Shown here piece after piece: positions 16,293-23,735 of a stretch of DNA of 64,000 nt. The stretch comes from Nonomuraea wenchangensis (GTDB lineage Bacteria; Actinomycetota; Actinomycetes; Streptosporangiales; Streptosporangiaceae). Location of the stretch: the NCBI RefSeq assembly GCF_900111685.1, contig NZ_FOHX01000017.1:1-64000 (forward strand), written 5' to 3'. The first letter of the stretch is position 1; each line of letters opens with the position of its first letter. The notes beneath the pieces are model-generated. The model was given only the letters and a program-made list of their open reading frames with translations, made no database searches and was not told the origin of the DNA. The translations under genes were made by a program, and so were the position numbers.

Positions 16293-17051
16293 TCACCTTC
16301 CCAGGAGACGGAGACGGGCGCGGAGCGCGCCGGTCAGCAGGCGCACGGCGAAGGGTGCGTCGTGAAGCAGGTAGCGCCGGAGCAGACGGCGCGGTTCGAG
16401 GGCGAGCCGGTGCAGCCACTCGCCGCCCGCCCGCTGCAGGGCCTCGGGGGCGCGGCTGAACTGGCCGGCGGCCATCGCGATGCCCGCGCCGCAGCCCAGG
16501 AACCAGGCGGCGGGCAGCTCCGGCCGCAGCTCCATGATCAGCCGTTCCTGTTTGGGGAAGCCGAGTCCGACGAGCACGAGGCCCGGCCCGGCCTCCCTGA
16601 CGCGCTCGACGACCGCGCGCCGCGCTGCGGGGTCGGCGTCGAACCCGTACGGCGGTGAGTGCGTGCCCGCGATCCGCAGCCCCGGGTAACGTTCCAACAG
16701 GGCCCGCGCGGCGGCCTCCGGCACTCCTTCGTCGCCGCCGAGCAGGTAGACGGGCCGGCCGTCGCGGGCGGCGCGCCCGGCGAGTGTGTGCACGAGCGAG
16801 GAGCCGGTCACCCGCTCCGGGATCGCGGCGCCGGCCAGGCGGCCCGCCCACACGACCGGCATGCCGTCGGCGACGACGAGCTCCGCGCGGGCGACGAGGG
16901 CGGCGAGCGCCGGGTCGCGGGTGGCGGCGCGGACGATGTCCACGTTCGCGGTGACGATCGCGCCGCCCCGGCCGGCGGCCCACTCGCGGGAGACGTGGTC
17001 GGCCACTCCGGTCTCGGTGACGGCCATGACGTGCACGGCTCCCACGCGCAC
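16293..17051 (-). CDS. WecG/TagA/CpsF-family glycosyltransferase (GT26)
   Basis: About 252 aa from GTG 17051. Signature blocks: TANVDIVRAA, VADGMPVVWAGRL, VYLLGGDEG, LVLVGLGFPKQE, FLGCGAGIAMAAG, RAPEALQRAGGEWLHRL. The family transfers N-acetylmannosamine or its uronate to lipid-linked intermediates. A UDP-sugar 6-dehydrogenase that could supply the uronate lies at 3078-4379. The start is unclear: the best Shine-Dalgarno (AAGGAGC) lies so that its partner would be an in-frame ATT at 17093, while no good ribosome site precedes the GTG. It heads a short operon with the GT fusion and the TIM-barrel gene. Confidence 0.85.
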   Translation of the reverse strand: MRVGAVHVMAVTETGVADHVSREWAAGRGGAIVTANVDIVRAATRDPALAALVARAELVVADGMPVVWAGRLAGAAIPERVTGSSLVHTLAGRAARDGRPVYLLGGDEGVPEAAARALLERYPGLRIAGTHSPPYGFDADPAARRAVVERVREAGPGLVLVGLGFPKQERLIMELRPELPAAWFLGCGAGIAMAAGQFSRAPEALQRAGGEWLHRLALEPRRLLRRYLLHDAPFAVRLLTGALRARLRLLGR

Positions 17052-17151
17052 GCGCGCGGGAGGACCGGCCGTGGTGAAGGGGTCCGCCGGAATGTCCTCG
17101 CTCCTTCGCCCTGGCCCAGCCCAGCCCGACCTTTCGCCCGAATCATCGGCA

Positions 17152-17171
17152 TAACGGAGAAATCCGTTACG
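17152..17171. promoter_or_regulatory. Palindromic promoter element, copy A
   Basis: TAACGGA-GAAA-TCCGTTA, 7-bp arms with a 4-base spacer, followed by CG. It sits between divergent wecG and the rmlC-like gene. It matches the palindrome at 19844-19865 at 16 of 21 aligned positions, including the run GAAATCCGT, which suggests one regulator controls both promoters. Its symmetry is more like a dimeric repressor or activator operator than a SARP direct repeat. Confidence 0.55.
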
Positions 17172-17216
17172 TGTGGGTCTGGCAGGAAGTGTGGGCCCGC
17201 CAGCAGGATGAGGGGC

Positions 17217-17765
17217 ATGAGAGTGGAGCGCGGCGCCCTGGAAGGCGTCCTTCTCTTCGTTCCGACGCCGCACCACGACGACCGGGGGTGCTTCACCCGG
17301 ACGTTCGACGCCGCCGTCGCCGCGAAACACGGTCTCGATCCCGGCGCCTTCATCCAGGACAGCCAGTCGCGCTCGCGGCTCGGCACGGTCCGGGCCCTGC
17401 ACGGGCGGGTGGGGCGCGGCGAGGCCAAGCTCGTCAGGTGCGCCCGCGGCGCGGTCCACGACGTGCTGGTGGACGCCAGGCCCGGCTCGCCGACGTACGG
17501 CCGGAGCATGAGCGTGCGCCTCGACGACGAGGACTTCGCCTGCCTGTACGTGCCACGCGGCTTCCTGCACGGCTTCCAGGCGCTCACCGAGCAGGCCGAC
17601 GTCTGCTACCGCATCGACAGGGAGCACGACCCGGCCGAGGACGTCTCGGTCCGCTACGACGACCCGGACCTGGCCGTCGCCTGGCCGCTGCCGGTGACCG
17701 CGATCAGCGCGCGGGACCTGGCGGCGGGGTCGTGGCGGGAGGCGCAGGCGCGGCTGCTCGCCTGA
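17217..17765 (+). CDS. RmlC-like dTDP-sugar 3,5-epimerase
   Basis: 182 aa from ATG 17217 with AGGGG close upstream (ATG 17208 is possible). Cupin fold of the dTDP-4-dehydrorhamnose 3,5-epimerase family: RALHGR (catalytic His), EAKLVRC, HDVLVDAR, PRGFLHGFQ and VCYRID (catalytic Tyr region) are all present, so it should be active. A second RmlC is encoded at 31134. This copy may serve a different dTDP-sugar or be a paralogue for the same step. Its 3' end overlaps the end of the Wzy gene on the other strand by 62 bases. Confidence 0.83.
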   Translation: MRVERGALEGVLLFVPTPHHDDRGCFTRTFDAAVAAKHGLDPGAFIQDSQSRSRLGTVRALHGRVGRGEAKLVRCARGAVHDVLVDARPGSPTYGRSMSVRLDDEDFACLYVPRGFLHGFQALTEQADVCYRIDREHDPAEDVSVRYDDPDLAVAWPLPVTAISARDLAAGSWREAQARLLA

Positions 17766-19071
17766 GCCGGGCCTCCCTGGCCAGCGCGCCCGCCGAACCG
17801 ACCAGCAGGAACGACAGCCCGGTGATCACCGCGTACGAGCGCAGGTCGAAGGTAGCGGCCCCGATGAGCGGCACCACCAGGCAGGCGGCCAGCGTCAGCC
17901 CGAGGTCGCGGTCCGCGGGGTCGGTGAGCAGCCGGCGGGCGCGCAGCGCCGACCAGATCCCGGCCAGGAAGAGCCCGGCGAAGGCCAGCACGCCGATGAT
18001 CCCGGTCTCGACCGTGGAGAGGATGTACTGGTTGTCGAAGACCAGGTATTTGGGGGCGTACCAGGTGCCGAGGCCGCGGCCCAGCCACGGGTGGCGGGAG
18101 ATCTCGGTGGCCGCGGCGGCGTAGTCCATGGTCCGCCAGCGCAGGCTGGAGTCCGTGGACAGGCCCGTGAACAGGTCCAGGATCGCGCCGAGCACCCCCG
18201 GCACGACCACCTTGACCGCGCCCAGGAAGAGCACCATCGCGCCCAGCGCGAGCAGCCGCCGCCGGCGCGGCCAGCCCACCAGCAGCACCGCCGCCGCCCC
18301 CGCCACGCCGACGAAGGCCGAGCGCGACACCGAGAACACCATCCCGGCCGCGATCAGCCCCGCGCACAGCCACCAGCGCAGGTGCGGCTGCCGGCGTTCC
18401 ATCGCCTGGAAGGCGAAGTGCAGCGCGATCGGCAGGATCATCGCGCACACCACCGCGAACTCGATCGGATGCCCGGTGGTCGCCGCCACCCTGCTCAGCC
18501 CGTTGCGCTCCACCACGAACAGCTCCTCCTGCGTGAAGCGCAGGCCGGGCAGCACCATGTACGGGGTCGGGTCGAACCTGAGCAGGAACTGCGCCGCGCC
18601 GATCACGCCGAGCACCGCGCCCATCACCGCGACGGTCTTCAGCACCAGGTCGAGCCGGGCCCGGCCGCGTACGCCGTCCACGACGAGCAGCACGATCCCG
18701 ATCATCGCGAACGCGCTCACCAGCATGTGGTCGGCGAGGTCGAGCTCGTCCCTCGGCAGGTTCCCCGCGGCGGCGTAGGCGTAGGTGGCGATCAGCGAGG
18801 AGGCGTAGACGAAAACCGCGCTGCGGACGAGGGTGCGGCCCTTGGCCGCGCCGAGCGTGGTGGTGAGCTGCGCGCAGAACCACCACACCAGCGCGAACAG
18901 CCCCACGGCCTCGGCCGGCGTGATGGCGAACGAGAGCCCGCGGAACACCAGCCGGGCCGGGACGATCATCAGGATGACCACGAAGACGACGCCCAGCGTG
19001 GCCCCGTCGGCCGGGTGCGGCCGGGGCAGGCCGGCCACGGGCTCCGTCCCGGTGAGGGCGATCGCCTTCAC
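17704..19071 (-). CDS. Wzy-type polysaccharide polymerase / O-antigen ligase family
   Basis: 455 aa, starting at GTG in a GTGA overlap with the Wzz gene. About 11-12 hydrophobic segments are visible, with a long loop containing LSTDSSLRWRTMDYAAAATEI and HPWLGRGLGTWYAP, the Wzy_C signature of O-antigen ligases and polymerases. It should polymerise repeat units on the outer face of the membrane. Coupling to the chain-length protein and the presence of a separate flippase at 23735 support the Wzx/Wzy assignment. Confidence 0.85.
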   Translation of the reverse strand: MKAIALTGTEPVAGLPRPHPADGATLGVVFVVILMIVPARLVFRGLSFAITPAEAVGLFALVWWFCAQLTTTLGAAKGRTLVRSAVFVYASSLIATYAYAAAGNLPRDELDLADHMLVSAFAMIGIVLLVVDGVRGRARLDLVLKTVAVMGAVLGVIGAAQFLLRFDPTPYMVLPGLRFTQEELFVVERNGLSRVAATTGHPIEFAVVCAMILPIALHFAFQAMERRQPHLRWWLCAGLIAAGMVFSVSRSAFVGVAGAAAVLLVGWPRRRRLLALGAMVLFLGAVKVVVPGVLGAILDLFTGLSTDSSLRWRTMDYAAAATEISRHPWLGRGLGTWYAPKYLVFDNQYILSTVETGIIGVLAFAGLFLAGIWSALRARRLLTDPADRDLGLTLAACLVVPLIGAATFDLRSYAVITGLSFLLVGSAGALAREARLRRAAAPAPPATTPPPGPAR

Positions 19072-19781
19072 AGGCGCAGCGCCAGCGGCTCGGCGCGCTC
19101 CGCCGGCTCGACGGGGCCCGGCCCGGCCCGTCTGCGGCGCAGCGCCGCGGCGAGGCTCTCCATCGCGTAGCCGGCGGTCAGGGCGGCGAACAGGCCGAGC
19201 GCCAGCACCGCCATGGCCGTGCGGCTCTTGCCGCCGCGCTGCTCCTGCGGCTCGGTCGGCGGCACCATCGGCGTGAGCTGGATGTAGGTGCTCACGGGCG
19301 CCCCCAGCGCGGCCTGACGGGCGGCGAGCTCGCGCCCCGCCTGCTCCACGAGCCGGGTGACCAGCGTGTGCGCGGTCCCGGCGGACGGCGACCTGGCGTT
19401 GATGATCACGAACGGCCCGCTGGCCAGCAGCTCGGGGTTGGGGCTGCCGTTGTGGACGACGTACGTGGTCTCGCCGCCGGGCGGCGCCCCCAGCCGGGCG
19501 GCGGTCTCCGGGGCGCTCAGCGCCTGGAGCAGGATCGAGGCCGCGACGTTGAGCGAGCCGTTGTAGTTGAGCAGCGGGTTGGTACGGGGGTTCGGATAGG
19601 CGGGATCCGTTGGAACGCTCCCGCCCGTCACGGGGATGGTGAGCACGAGGACCGCGCCCGACTGGTAGACGGTCGGGACGGTGCGGTAGACGGCGTACGA
19701 GCCGCCGAGGGCCAGCAGCAACGCGGGTATGGTGACGTACCAGCGCCGGAACACGACCAGGACCGTCCCCCAGAAGTCCAA
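19068..19781 (-). CDS. Wzz-like chain-length determinant protein
   Basis: 237 aa. I place the start at TTG 19781: GGGAGGG lies eight bases upstream, and the resulting N-terminus DFWGTVLVVFRRWYV aligns with EFWTAILGLARNKFV of the paralogue at 20736-21572. Membrane segments lie near residues 17-36 and ~190-210, with a periplasm-side-type domain between them (YQSGAVLVLT, NPLLNYNGSLNVAASIL). No C-terminal tyrosine kinase domain is present. It should set polymer length together with Wzy, whose gene overlaps its stop. Confidence 0.8.
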   Translation of the reverse strand: MDFWGTVLVVFRRWYVTIPALLLALGGSYAVYRTVPTVYQSGAVLVLTIPVTGGSVPTDPAYPNPRTNPLLNYNGSLNVAASILLQALSAPETAARLGAPPGGETTYVVHNGSPNPELLASGPFVIINARSPSAGTAHTLVTRLVEQAGRELAARQAALGAPVSTYIQLTPMVPPTEPQEQRGGKSRTAMAVLALGLFAALTAGYAMESLAAALRRRRAGPGPVEPAERAEPLALRL

Positions 19782-19843
19782 GGCGTTTTCCCTCCCGAAC
19801 CGGATCAACCCTCGATACGGTCATCGGCCCCGGACATATCCGG

Positions 19844-19865
19844 CGTTACGCGGAAATCCGTAACG
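19844..19865. promoter_or_regulatory. Palindromic promoter element, copy B
   Basis: CGTTACG - 8 bases - CGTAACG, containing GGAAATCCG, centred 75-77 bases upstream of both divergent starts (wzz-like at 19781, oxygenase at 19932). It closely resembles the element at 17152-17171. Weaker half-site-like sequence GAAATACCGTTCC occurs at about 21625 upstream of the second Wzz-like gene. Confidence 0.55.
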
Positions 19866-19931
19866 AGATCACGTTATTTCACGATGTCACACCCGGGGTA
19901 TTCACGCCATTTCCGTAGGGTGGGAGCATCG

Positions 19932-20732
19932 ATGCCGTTTTCCGGCTTCACCTTCAAACGTGACAATCTCCTTCCGCTGGCGGACAGCCTGCGGGAGTCC
20001 TTCCTCAAGGCCAGTCCCTTCCGGCACGTGGTGATCGACGACTTCCTGCCCCCGGAGGCGCTGGAGCCGGTGCTCGCCGAGTTCCCCGAGCCGCGCGACG
20101 TCGAGTGGCAGCGCTTCGACAACGCCCGCGAGATCAAGCTCGCCCTCGCCGACACCGAGAAGATGGGGCCGGCCACCCGGCACCTGCTGTCGGAGTTCAA
20201 CGGGCAGGTGTTCGTCGACTTCCTCGAACGGCTCACCGGCATCGAGCACCTGGTGTCCGACCCGCACTACGACGGCGGCGGCCTGCACCAGATCAGGCCG
20301 GGCGGCTACCTGAAGGTGCACGTCGACTTCAACCGGCACCGCAGGCTCAACCTCGACCGCCGGCTCAACGGCCTGCTCTATCTCAACAAGGACTGGGAGG
20401 AGTCCTACGGCGGGCACCTGCAGCTCTGGAACAAGGACATGACCCGCTGCGAGCACAAGGTCCTGCCGGTGTTCAACCGTTTCGTGGTCTTCGCCACCAC
20501 CGACGACGCCAACCACGGCCATCCCGAGCCGCTGACCTGCCCGGAGGACCGGGCCCGGCGCTCGATGGCGCTCTACTACTACACCAACGGCCGGCCGGAC
20601 GACGAGACGCTCGACGAGCACGACACCAGGTTCAAGCAGCGGCCCGGCGAGGAGTGGAAGAGCAATTTCCGCCAGGTGGCCAGGCGGTGGGTGCCGCCCG
20701 CGCTGGCCGACCTGGTCGGGCCGCGCAAGTAG
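19932..20732 (+). CDS. 2-oxoglutarate/Fe(II)-dependent oxygenase
   Basis: 266 aa from ATG 19932, GGGAG upstream. The facial triad is visible as HVD (H130, D132) in LKVHVDFNRH and a distal His (H195 or H197) in NHGHPEPL, with an Arg in the following RARRSMALYYY as the 2-oxoglutarate contact. It resembles the prolyl-4-hydroxylase-like/Tpa1 group (FRHVVIDDFLPPE, GGHLQLWNKD). The substrate is unknown. It is divergent from the wzz-wzy operon and inside the polysaccharide locus, so a sugar, a polymer-associated protein or a lipid carrier are all possible. Confidence 0.85.
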   Translation: MPFSGFTFKRDNLLPLADSLRESFLKASPFRHVVIDDFLPPEALEPVLAEFPEPRDVEWQRFDNAREIKLALADTEKMGPATRHLLSEFNGQVFVDFLERLTGIEHLVSDPHYDGGGLHQIRPGGYLKVHVDFNRHRRLNLDRRLNGLLYLNKDWEESYGGHLQLWNKDMTRCEHKVLPVFNRFVVFATTDDANHGHPEPLTCPEDRARRSMALYYYTNGRPDDETLDEHDTRFKQRPGEEWKSNFRQVARRWVPPALADLVGPRK

Positions 20733-20735
20733 GGC

Positions 20736-21572
20736 TCAGCGGTCGCCGCCGCCCCTGATGACGTCGATGGGACCGGTCTCGGCGTCCGCGTCGGCGGCGG
20801 CCTGGTCCGTGGCGGCCTGGTCCGTGGCGGCCTTCTCGTGCGGGGTCCTGCCGTTGAGGCTGCCGGTCTTCTGGAGGGTCCCGTTCTCCTTGTTCTCCCG
20901 CACAGGAGGTTCAGGGTGGAGGCGGGCGGGCAGGCGCAGCTTCCCGCGTACGGCCGCGTAGGCCGCCCCGAACCCCGCCACCAGGCCGAGCAGCGCGCCG
21001 CCGACCGCCCCTTGGAGCTTGGGCGCGCGGTCCGCCTCCGGTCCGAGCCGCACCACGTCGTCGAGCTGGACGAACGTGACGGGGTGCGCCTTGAGCTCGT
21101 TCTGCCGGTCCTCCAGCTCCTCGCGGAGCCGTTCCTGGGCCGCCGCCAGCACCTTCGTCACCTCGGCCCTGGAGGCGGCCTCGACCTCGACGTAGACGAA
21201 CGGGCCGGTGGTGCCGACGCCGAGCAGGGTCGGGTTCGTCCGCCCGTCGTCGATGGTGAGCTCGACCGGGCCGTCCTCGGGGGCGCCGACGGACTTGAAG
21301 ACGTCGGGCGAGTTCATGGCCAGGATGAGGATGCTGGCGGTGGTCCTGAGGTCGTCGGAGAACTGCAGCAGCGGGTTGGTCTGCGCCAGCGGTTTGGTCC
21401 GGTCGATCGAGCCGCCGCCCGACGGGGTCACCAGGACCATGGAGGCGCTGGCGACGTACCGTTCGGGCAGGACGAGGTATCCCGTGAGGGCCAGGGCCGC
21501 GGTGAGCACGGCCACCGGGACGGCGACGAACTTGTTGCGGGCGAGACCCAGAATGGCCGTCCAGAATTCCAT
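20736..21572 (-). CDS. Second Wzz-like chain-length determinant protein
   Basis: 278 aa from ATG 21572 with GGGG before it. Membrane segment near residues 17-35 and a second near ~195-215, with a Lys/Asp/Ala-rich cytosolic tail (AATDQAATDQAAADADAE). It shares SASMVLVTPSGGG, NPLLQFSDDLRTTASIL and a similar external domain with the 19068-19781 protein. It also lacks a kinase domain. It is transcribed alone, with its stop three bases from the stop of the oxygenase gene and a divergent acyltransferase upstream. Confidence 0.78.
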   Translation of the reverse strand: MEFWTAILGLARNKFVAVPVAVLTAALALTGYLVLPERYVASASMVLVTPSGGGSIDRTKPLAQTNPLLQFSDDLRTTASILILAMNSPDVFKSVGAPEDGPVELTIDDGRTNPTLLGVGTTGPFVYVEVEAASRAEVTKVLAAAQERLREELEDRQNELKAHPVTFVQLDDVVRLGPEADRAPKLQGAVGGALLGLVAGFGAAYAAVRGKLRLPARLHPEPPVRENKENGTLQKTGSLNGRTPHEKAATDQAATDQAAADADAETGPIDVIRGGGDR

Positions 21573-21721
21573 ATATCCCCAGCCCGATTTGCCACGCAAC
21601 GGGACGTCGTTCATCCCCCCAGAAATACCGTTCCAATCAGGACATCGCACCTTTCGGTCTGCTTGTTACGCGAGCCCGGCAAATCGCGATATATCCAGGG
21701 CGATTCGGGGGCGGGGTGGGC

Positions 21722-22879
21722 ATGGACGGCGGCGGGGGCGGGGCGCGGCTCGGCGGGCTGGACGGGATCCGCGGCCTCGCCGCGCTCTTCGTGGTCCTGC
21801 ACCACTGCTGGCTGCTGTCCTTCCCCGGCTTCCCCGCCGACACCGGGCCCGGCTGGGCGGGCTGGCTGCTCTACGGCCACTTCGCCGTCGTCGTCTTCAT
21901 CGCCCTGTCGGGCTTCTCCCTCGCGGTCTCCCCCGCCCGCTCCGGCTGGCGGCTCGGCGGCCTGCGCCGCTTCGCCCGCCGCCGCGCCTGGCGCATCCTG
22001 CCGCCGTACTGGGCGGCGCTGCTGTTCAGCCTGGCGGTCGCCTGGCTGCTGGTGCCGCAGCCCGGCCAGCCCGTCCCGACCGCGAAGACGGTCGTCGTCT
22101 ACGGGCTGCTGCTCCAGGACGTGTTCGGCTCGCCCAGCCCCAACGGCGCCCTCTGGTCGATCGCCGTCGAGGCGCAGCTCTACTTCGTCTTCCCGCTCCT
22201 GCTGCTCCTGGTGCGGCGGCTCGGCGCGTGGGCCATGGCGGGCGTGGTCGCCGCCGTGGTGGTGGCGGTGGGGGTCCTGGCCGCGTACGTGCCGGCGGTG
22301 GGGCTGCTGATGCGGCTGACCCCGCAGTTCGCGGTGCTGTTCGCGGCGGGCGTGCTGGCGGCGGCCGTGCTCCGGACGCGGACCCGGGTCCCGCTGCACT
22401 GGGCGGCGGCCGGGGCGGCGGTCCCGGTGCTCGTCCTCATCGTGGTCCAGGGCTCGGAGTGGACGGTCGCCAGGTTCTTCTGGGTGGACCTCGCGCTCGC
22501 GCCCGCCGCCGGGCTGCTGCTCGCCGCGGTCGCCCAGGGGCGGCCCCGGCCCCTGGTGCGCCTGCTCGACACGCGGCCGGTGCGGACGCTCGGCTCCTTC
22601 TCCTACAGCCTCTACCTCGTCCACGCGCCGATCGTGGTCGCCGTGAACCACTTCCTCGTGGCCCCGCTGCTGGAGCCGGGCACGGGCCGGCTGCTCGCGC
22701 TGCTGGCGGTGGCCGCGCCGGCGTCGGTGCTGTTCGCGTGGGGCTTCGCCGCGGCGTTCGAGCTGCCGTTCCAGCGGCACCGGAGCGCCGCCGCGCTCCG
22801 CGAGGCGATGCGCGCCCGCCTGGCGGGGGGAACGCGCACCGCTACCGGCCCGCCCCCAGCAGCCGAGTCGTCGCCATGA
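21722..22879 (+). CDS. Acyltransferase 3 family membrane protein (OafA-like)
   Basis: 385 aa with about ten membrane segments. Start is ATG 21722 (GTG two codons earlier is possible; the leader is G-rich). The conserved N-terminus GLDGIRGLAALFVVLHH carries the catalytic His of the family, and SIAVEAQLYFVFPLL follows. Such enzymes O-acylate (usually O-acetylate) polysaccharide subunits or lipids. In this locus it probably decorates the exopolysaccharide. Its last 38 bases overlap the end of the opposite GT2 gene. Confidence 0.87.
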   Translation: MDGGGGGARLGGLDGIRGLAALFVVLHHCWLLSFPGFPADTGPGWAGWLLYGHFAVVVFIALSGFSLAVSPARSGWRLGGLRRFARRRAWRILPPYWAALLFSLAVAWLLVPQPGQPVPTAKTVVVYGLLLQDVFGSPSPNGALWSIAVEAQLYFVFPLLLLLVRRLGAWAMAGVVAAVVVAVGVLAAYVPAVGLLMRLTPQFAVLFAAGVLAAAVLRTRTRVPLHWAAAGAAVPVLVLIVVQGSEWTVARFFWVDLALAPAAGLLLAAVAQGRPRPLVRLLDTRPVRTLGSFSYSLYLVHAPIVVAVNHFLVAPLLEPGTGRLLALLAVAAPASVLFAWGFAAAFELPFQRHRSAAALREAMRARLAGGTRTATGPPPAAESSP

Positions 22880-23735
22880 GCTTGCGACCCCTGCGCACGG
22901 CCGTCACCCCGTGCCTGCGCAGGTACATCCGGGCCACCAGCGCCCGCCCCCGCCGCCGCTGCGCGGGCGTCAGCCCGGCCTCGCCGAGCGCGCGCAGCAG
23001 CTCCCTGCACTGCAACAGCAGGGCCACACGGACCTGCCAGGCGGGCACCCCGAGCTTGCGCGCGATGTCGCCCTGCTGCTGGACCTCCCACTCCCGCCCG
23101 GCCAGGATCTCGGGAACGTGGCCCCACGGCCCGGCCAGTGCCATGCGGGCCGCGTAGATCTCGTCCTCGCGCAGCATGGCCCGGCCCCGGTCCACCCGCA
23201 TGATCCGCTCGCGCCGCATGAGGGCGTAGAGGGGGTCCATGGCGAGGGGGTCCTCGTTGAGCATGCGCAGGCACTCGGCGAAGCGGTCCACCGGGTCGTC
23301 GGCGAGGTAGCCGGTGCCGGTGTAGGGAGCGGTCCTGGTGGAGCCGTCCGGGCCCGCGTACGCCTGCTGCGTGGTGACCAGCAGCAGGCGCTCGTCGGCG
23401 GCGAAGACCTCCAGGCAGCGGGAGACGTACGTGGGGGCCAGCCAGTTGTCGTCGCCCGCCCACCGGTAGAACACGCCCCGCGCCCGCCTGATGGCGTCGG
23501 CGAAGTTGGGGAGCTGCCCGATGTTCTCCGGCTGCCGGTGGTAGACCACGCGAGGGTCGCTCGCGGCCCAGTCGCGGCAGATCTCCTCGGTACGGTCGGT
23601 CGAGGCGTTGTCGCAGATGACCAGCTCAAGGTTCTGGTGGTCCTGGGCGAGCACCGAGCGGATCGTCCCCTCGACGCGGGCGGCCCCGTTGTAGACGGGC
23701 ACCCCCACGGAGACCAGCGAGTCGGCGAAGGTCAT
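22842..23735 (-). CDS. GT2 family glycosyltransferase
   Basis: 297 aa from ATG 23735, TGATG overlap with the flippase stop and AGGAG six bases before the start. GT-A signatures: SVGVPVYNGAARVEGTIRS, LVICDNASTDRT, and the metal-binding DDN in YRWAGDDNWLAP. It should transfer a single sugar to the lipid-linked repeat at the cytosolic face. Last gene of the operon that begins at 31077. Confidence 0.88.
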   Translation of the reverse strand: MTFADSLVSVGVPVYNGAARVEGTIRSVLAQDHQNLELVICDNASTDRTEEICRDWAASDPRVVYHRQPENIGQLPNFADAIRRARGVFYRWAGDDNWLAPTYVSRCLEVFAADERLLLVTTQQAYAGPDGSTRTAPYTGTGYLADDPVDRFAECLRMLNEDPLAMDPLYALMRRERIMRVDRGRAMLREDEIYAARMALAGPWGHVPEILAGREWEVQQQGDIARKLGVPAWQVRVALLLQCRELLRALGEAGLTPAQRRRGRALVARMYLRRHGVTAVRRGRKLMATTRLLGAGR

